A stretch of DNA of 64,000 nt, taken from positions 108,496 to 172,495 of the forward strand of contig JAJEJC010000006.1 of assembly GCA_022828105.1 (NCBI GenBank), in the 5' to 3' direction. Shown here one piece after another: positions 62,392-64,000 of the stretch; the stretch's first letter is position 1; each line of letters begins with the position of its first letter. Made by a program: the position numbers and the translations under genes. The notes beneath the pieces are model-generated. The model was not told the origin of the DNA. It was given only the letters and a program-made list of their open reading frames with translations, and searched no databases. The DNA is from Dehalococcoidia bacterium (GTDB lineage: Bacteria > Chloroflexota > Dehalococcoidia > Bin125).

Positions 62392-63225
62392 ATGCTTGAC
62401 GCTACGTTGCGCACCGGCGGACGCGCTCGATGGCTCGTGGCGCTGATGTTGGCTTCGCTGCTCGCCAGCCTGGCCGTCCCGCACGCGGCGGCCGCCGCCG
62501 AGTCCGGTGCAAGCGAGACCTACCGAGTGCGCATCGCCGCCCGCCTCGCAGACGATCAGCGCATCGAGTTCGGCCTGCAGCAGCTGGACCAGCACGACCA
62601 CCCGGTGTCGCTGTTCCTCGCCGAGGCCCGCTTCTTTCCCCTATCGGTCGACCACGAGCGCTGGCTCACCGGCGGTGAGGTCGTCTGTCCGGCCCTCACC
62701 ATCGACCAACGCGAAGGCGCGACCGAGCCGGCCGAGGTCGCCTCGATTCGCTCAGCCAAGGTGCAGATTCGGGCGCGGATCCATCCCGAGAGGCAGCAGG
62801 TGGAGTTCGGTCTGGCGCACCAGATCCCCTACGAGCGGGGCATGGCGGACGACTTCAGCGAGTTGCTCTTGCCCGAGCGGCGCTTCTTCCCGGGCAAGAT
62901 CGCTCACCAGCGCTGGATATACTCGTCGGCGCTGGAGTTCACGATCCATTACGGCACGGAGCAGTTGATGGGCGGCGACTCGACGATGGAGCACGCCGAC
63001 GGCCTTGTGGACGCGGACCGGCCGGGCCCAGCGCCTCCGCTGCTCGAGGTCACGATCGAGCAGTGCCTGCCGGAGTTCCATCCCGACAGCACCGAGTTCG
63101 TGCGCTCTGACTGCATTCCGCTAATGGTCGAGTACTGCCAACCGGAACGCGCCGCGATCGAGTGCACAGTGCTGCGGCGGAATCATGCGAGTGAGATCGC
63201 CAGGCTGGAGGCGGCTGGAGCCTGA
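62392..63225 (+). CDS. Secreted protein with two A-type repeat domains
   Basis: 277 residues; GGAGGAGACGCTCG precedes the ATG. Signal peptide: WLVALMLASLLASLAVPHAA. Two A units follow: YRVRIAARLADDQRIEFGLQ with ARFFPLSVDHERWLTGGE, and VQIRARIHPERQQVEFGLAH with ERRFFPGKIAHQRWIYSSA. The C-terminal part is cysteine-containing (IEQCLPEF, RSDCIPLMVEYCQPE). The A unit is the same as in the metalloprotease-like protein at 44.3 kb. Function unknown. Confidence 0.65.
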   Translation: MLDATLRTGGRARWLVALMLASLLASLAVPHAAAAAESGASETYRVRIAARLADDQRIEFGLQQLDQHDHPVSLFLAEARFFPLSVDHERWLTGGEVVCPALTIDQREGATEPAEVASIRSAKVQIRARIHPERQQVEFGLAHQIPYERGMADDFSELLLPERRFFPGKIAHQRWIYSSALEFTIHYGTEQLMGGDSTMEHADGLVDADRPGPAPPLLEVTIEQCLPEFHPDSTEFVRSDCIPLMVEYCQPERAAIECTVLRRNHASEIARLEAAGA

Positions 63226-63505
63226 ACGCTTCGGCGGACTCAGCCTCGGCGTCGCTGCCGTGTCTGCGGTTTCGTGGCCGCATTGAGCACGGCGCCAATG
63301 CCGCCCTCAGAGTACGTCGCGCGCCTGCCTGACTCGGAGCCAGAGACAGGATCGAGGGCGGCGAGCGAGCGCGAGCAGCAGGCGGGATTCGCCGCCGCTC
63401 GCGAACGGTGGAACAAGGCAGGTCGCCCTGCAGTGCGGCGACTGTTTCTGGTACCAGGTGTGACGGCGTTGATCGGGCTGGCGCCCGTTGCCGATGGCGC
63501 CAGCC
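63226..63505. other. 280 bp spacer between convergent genes
   Basis: No supported gene or clear terminator hairpin was identified between the stops of the two secreted-protein genes. Confidence 0.35.
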
Positions 63506-64000
63506 TCACTCCTGGTTCGACATCAGGCCGCCCTCGCTGCCGGCGGCGTCGCCCTCGCCCGGCGCGGGAGGTTGCAGGAGTTCCTCTTGCGCGGTGCCCG
63601 ACTGGGCGCCGTCGCCGCGCACGCCGTCGGCCGCGCGCAGCGGCGTGAACGTGAACGTACCCGTGTTGTGCCAGCGGTCTTCGGTCGCGCCGGCGTAGTA
63701 GAAGTTGTTCGGCGTGGGGCAGAGGCGGGTGCTCGCGCCGGCCGGGCGGAAGCAGACGTCGACGTAGTACTGGCCGCCCGAGAGGACGTGCTTGACCGTG
63801 ATCTGGCCCAGCAGTCGGTTCGTCTCGCTGCCCGCCGGTCCGTAGACGTTGCTGCTTGCGGCCCAGCGGTTGAGCTTGCTGACGTCGGGCGTGTAGAACC
63901 GGCCAGAGGGCAGGATGCGGGCGCCGCCTTGCGGCCGGAAGGCGACCTCGACTCGACCGGAACTGACCCGCCGCGCCTCCATCCGCCCGGTCACCGTGGG
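63506..64000 (-). CDS. C-terminal part of a secreted A-type repeat protein (runs off the window)
   Basis: 165 visible codons. Two A units are present: MEARRVSSGRVEVAFRPQGG with GRFYTPDVSKLNRWAAS, and ITVKHVLSGGQYYVDVCFRP with TPNNFYYAGATEDRWHNTG. An acidic Gly/Ala-rich tail ends the protein. The start lies beyond 64000. Third protein in the window with this domain. Confidence 0.6.
   Translation of the reverse strand, partial: PTVTGRMEARRVSSGRVEVAFRPQGGARILPSGRFYTPDVSKLNRWAASSNVYGPAGSETNRLLGQITVKHVLSGGQYYVDVCFRPAGASTRLCPTPNNFYYAGATEDRWHNTGTFTFTPLRAADGVRGDGAQSGTAQEELLQPPAPGEGDAAGSEGGLMSNQE

Noticed and set aside
6670..64000. A second copy of the tRNA-Ala 3 prime end as right attachment site
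   Set aside because: Scanning for GTTCGAGTCCC or AGCTCCACCA found no second copy, but serine recombinases need only short identity, so the end of the element is left open.

Overview
The window is GC-rich, densely coded DNA from a bacterium whose features fit Chloroflexota (Dehalococcoidia-like): tandem sortases, lipoproteins, a VanW-like protein, a bacterial PurO-type IMP cyclohydrolase, and a large serine recombinase seated in a tRNA gene. No rRNA or marker gene is present, so this placement is inference.

Layout. (1) 1-6.6 kb looks like chromosomal backbone: the N-terminal part of a biotin carboxylase, a PurO-like protein, a 927-residue formate dehydrogenase alpha subunit, two tandem sortases and a tRNA-Ala(GGC). 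(2) At 6.6 kb a large serine recombinase gene abuts and reads antisense through the tRNA, which marks the left end of an integrated element. (3) 8.3-20.1 kb is a scarred accessory or defence stretch: an IS630 remnant, a lipoprotein divergent from a LytM-like protein, a frameshifted nuclease-like gene, a DNA methyltransferase destroyed by an IS5-family element that is itself split by an IS21 element, then an apparently intact BsuBI/PstI-type restriction-modification pair. (4) 20.4-28.8 kb holds transfer and replication genes: a TraD/VirD4-like ATPase with two small membrane proteins, a replication-relaxation protein, a phased TTGTCC operator or iteron array, an HTH/coiled-coil protein and a VanW-family protein. 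(5) 29.9-41.6 kb is one long plus-strand module: CHC2/Toprim primase, Rad52-like annealase, Cas4-like nuclease, two SSBs, RadC, an adenine methyltransferase, small zinc-ribbon and acidic proteins, and an SNF2-like helicase, closed by a strong terminator. Perfect or covarying hairpins lie between several of its genes. (6) 42-64 kb mixes secreted proteins (a metalloprotease-like protein built of repeated domains, a lipoprotein/LytM pair, a Tat-type oligopeptide-binding protein, a Schlafen-like protein) with a second IS21 element, several IS ends and decayed genes.

Regions 4 and 5 together look like the core of a plasmid-derived integrative element: initiator-like protein and primase for replication, SSB/Rad52/nuclease for single-strand recombination, methylase and helicase for DNA protection or remodelling, and a coupling-type ATPase for transfer. 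No relaxase, VirB4 or right attachment site was found, so the element may end outside the window or be degraded.

The most unusual signals are: a coiled-coil protein family with a hydrophobic LGLWGR-type tail, present once intact and five times in decayed form; the covarying two-hairpin element repeated before ssb1, ssb2 and radC; the phased TTGTCC/GGACAA array; a family of secreted proteins sharing an apparently unnamed repeat domain; and two separate lipoprotein/LytM loci in which the first zinc-ligand histidine is missing.
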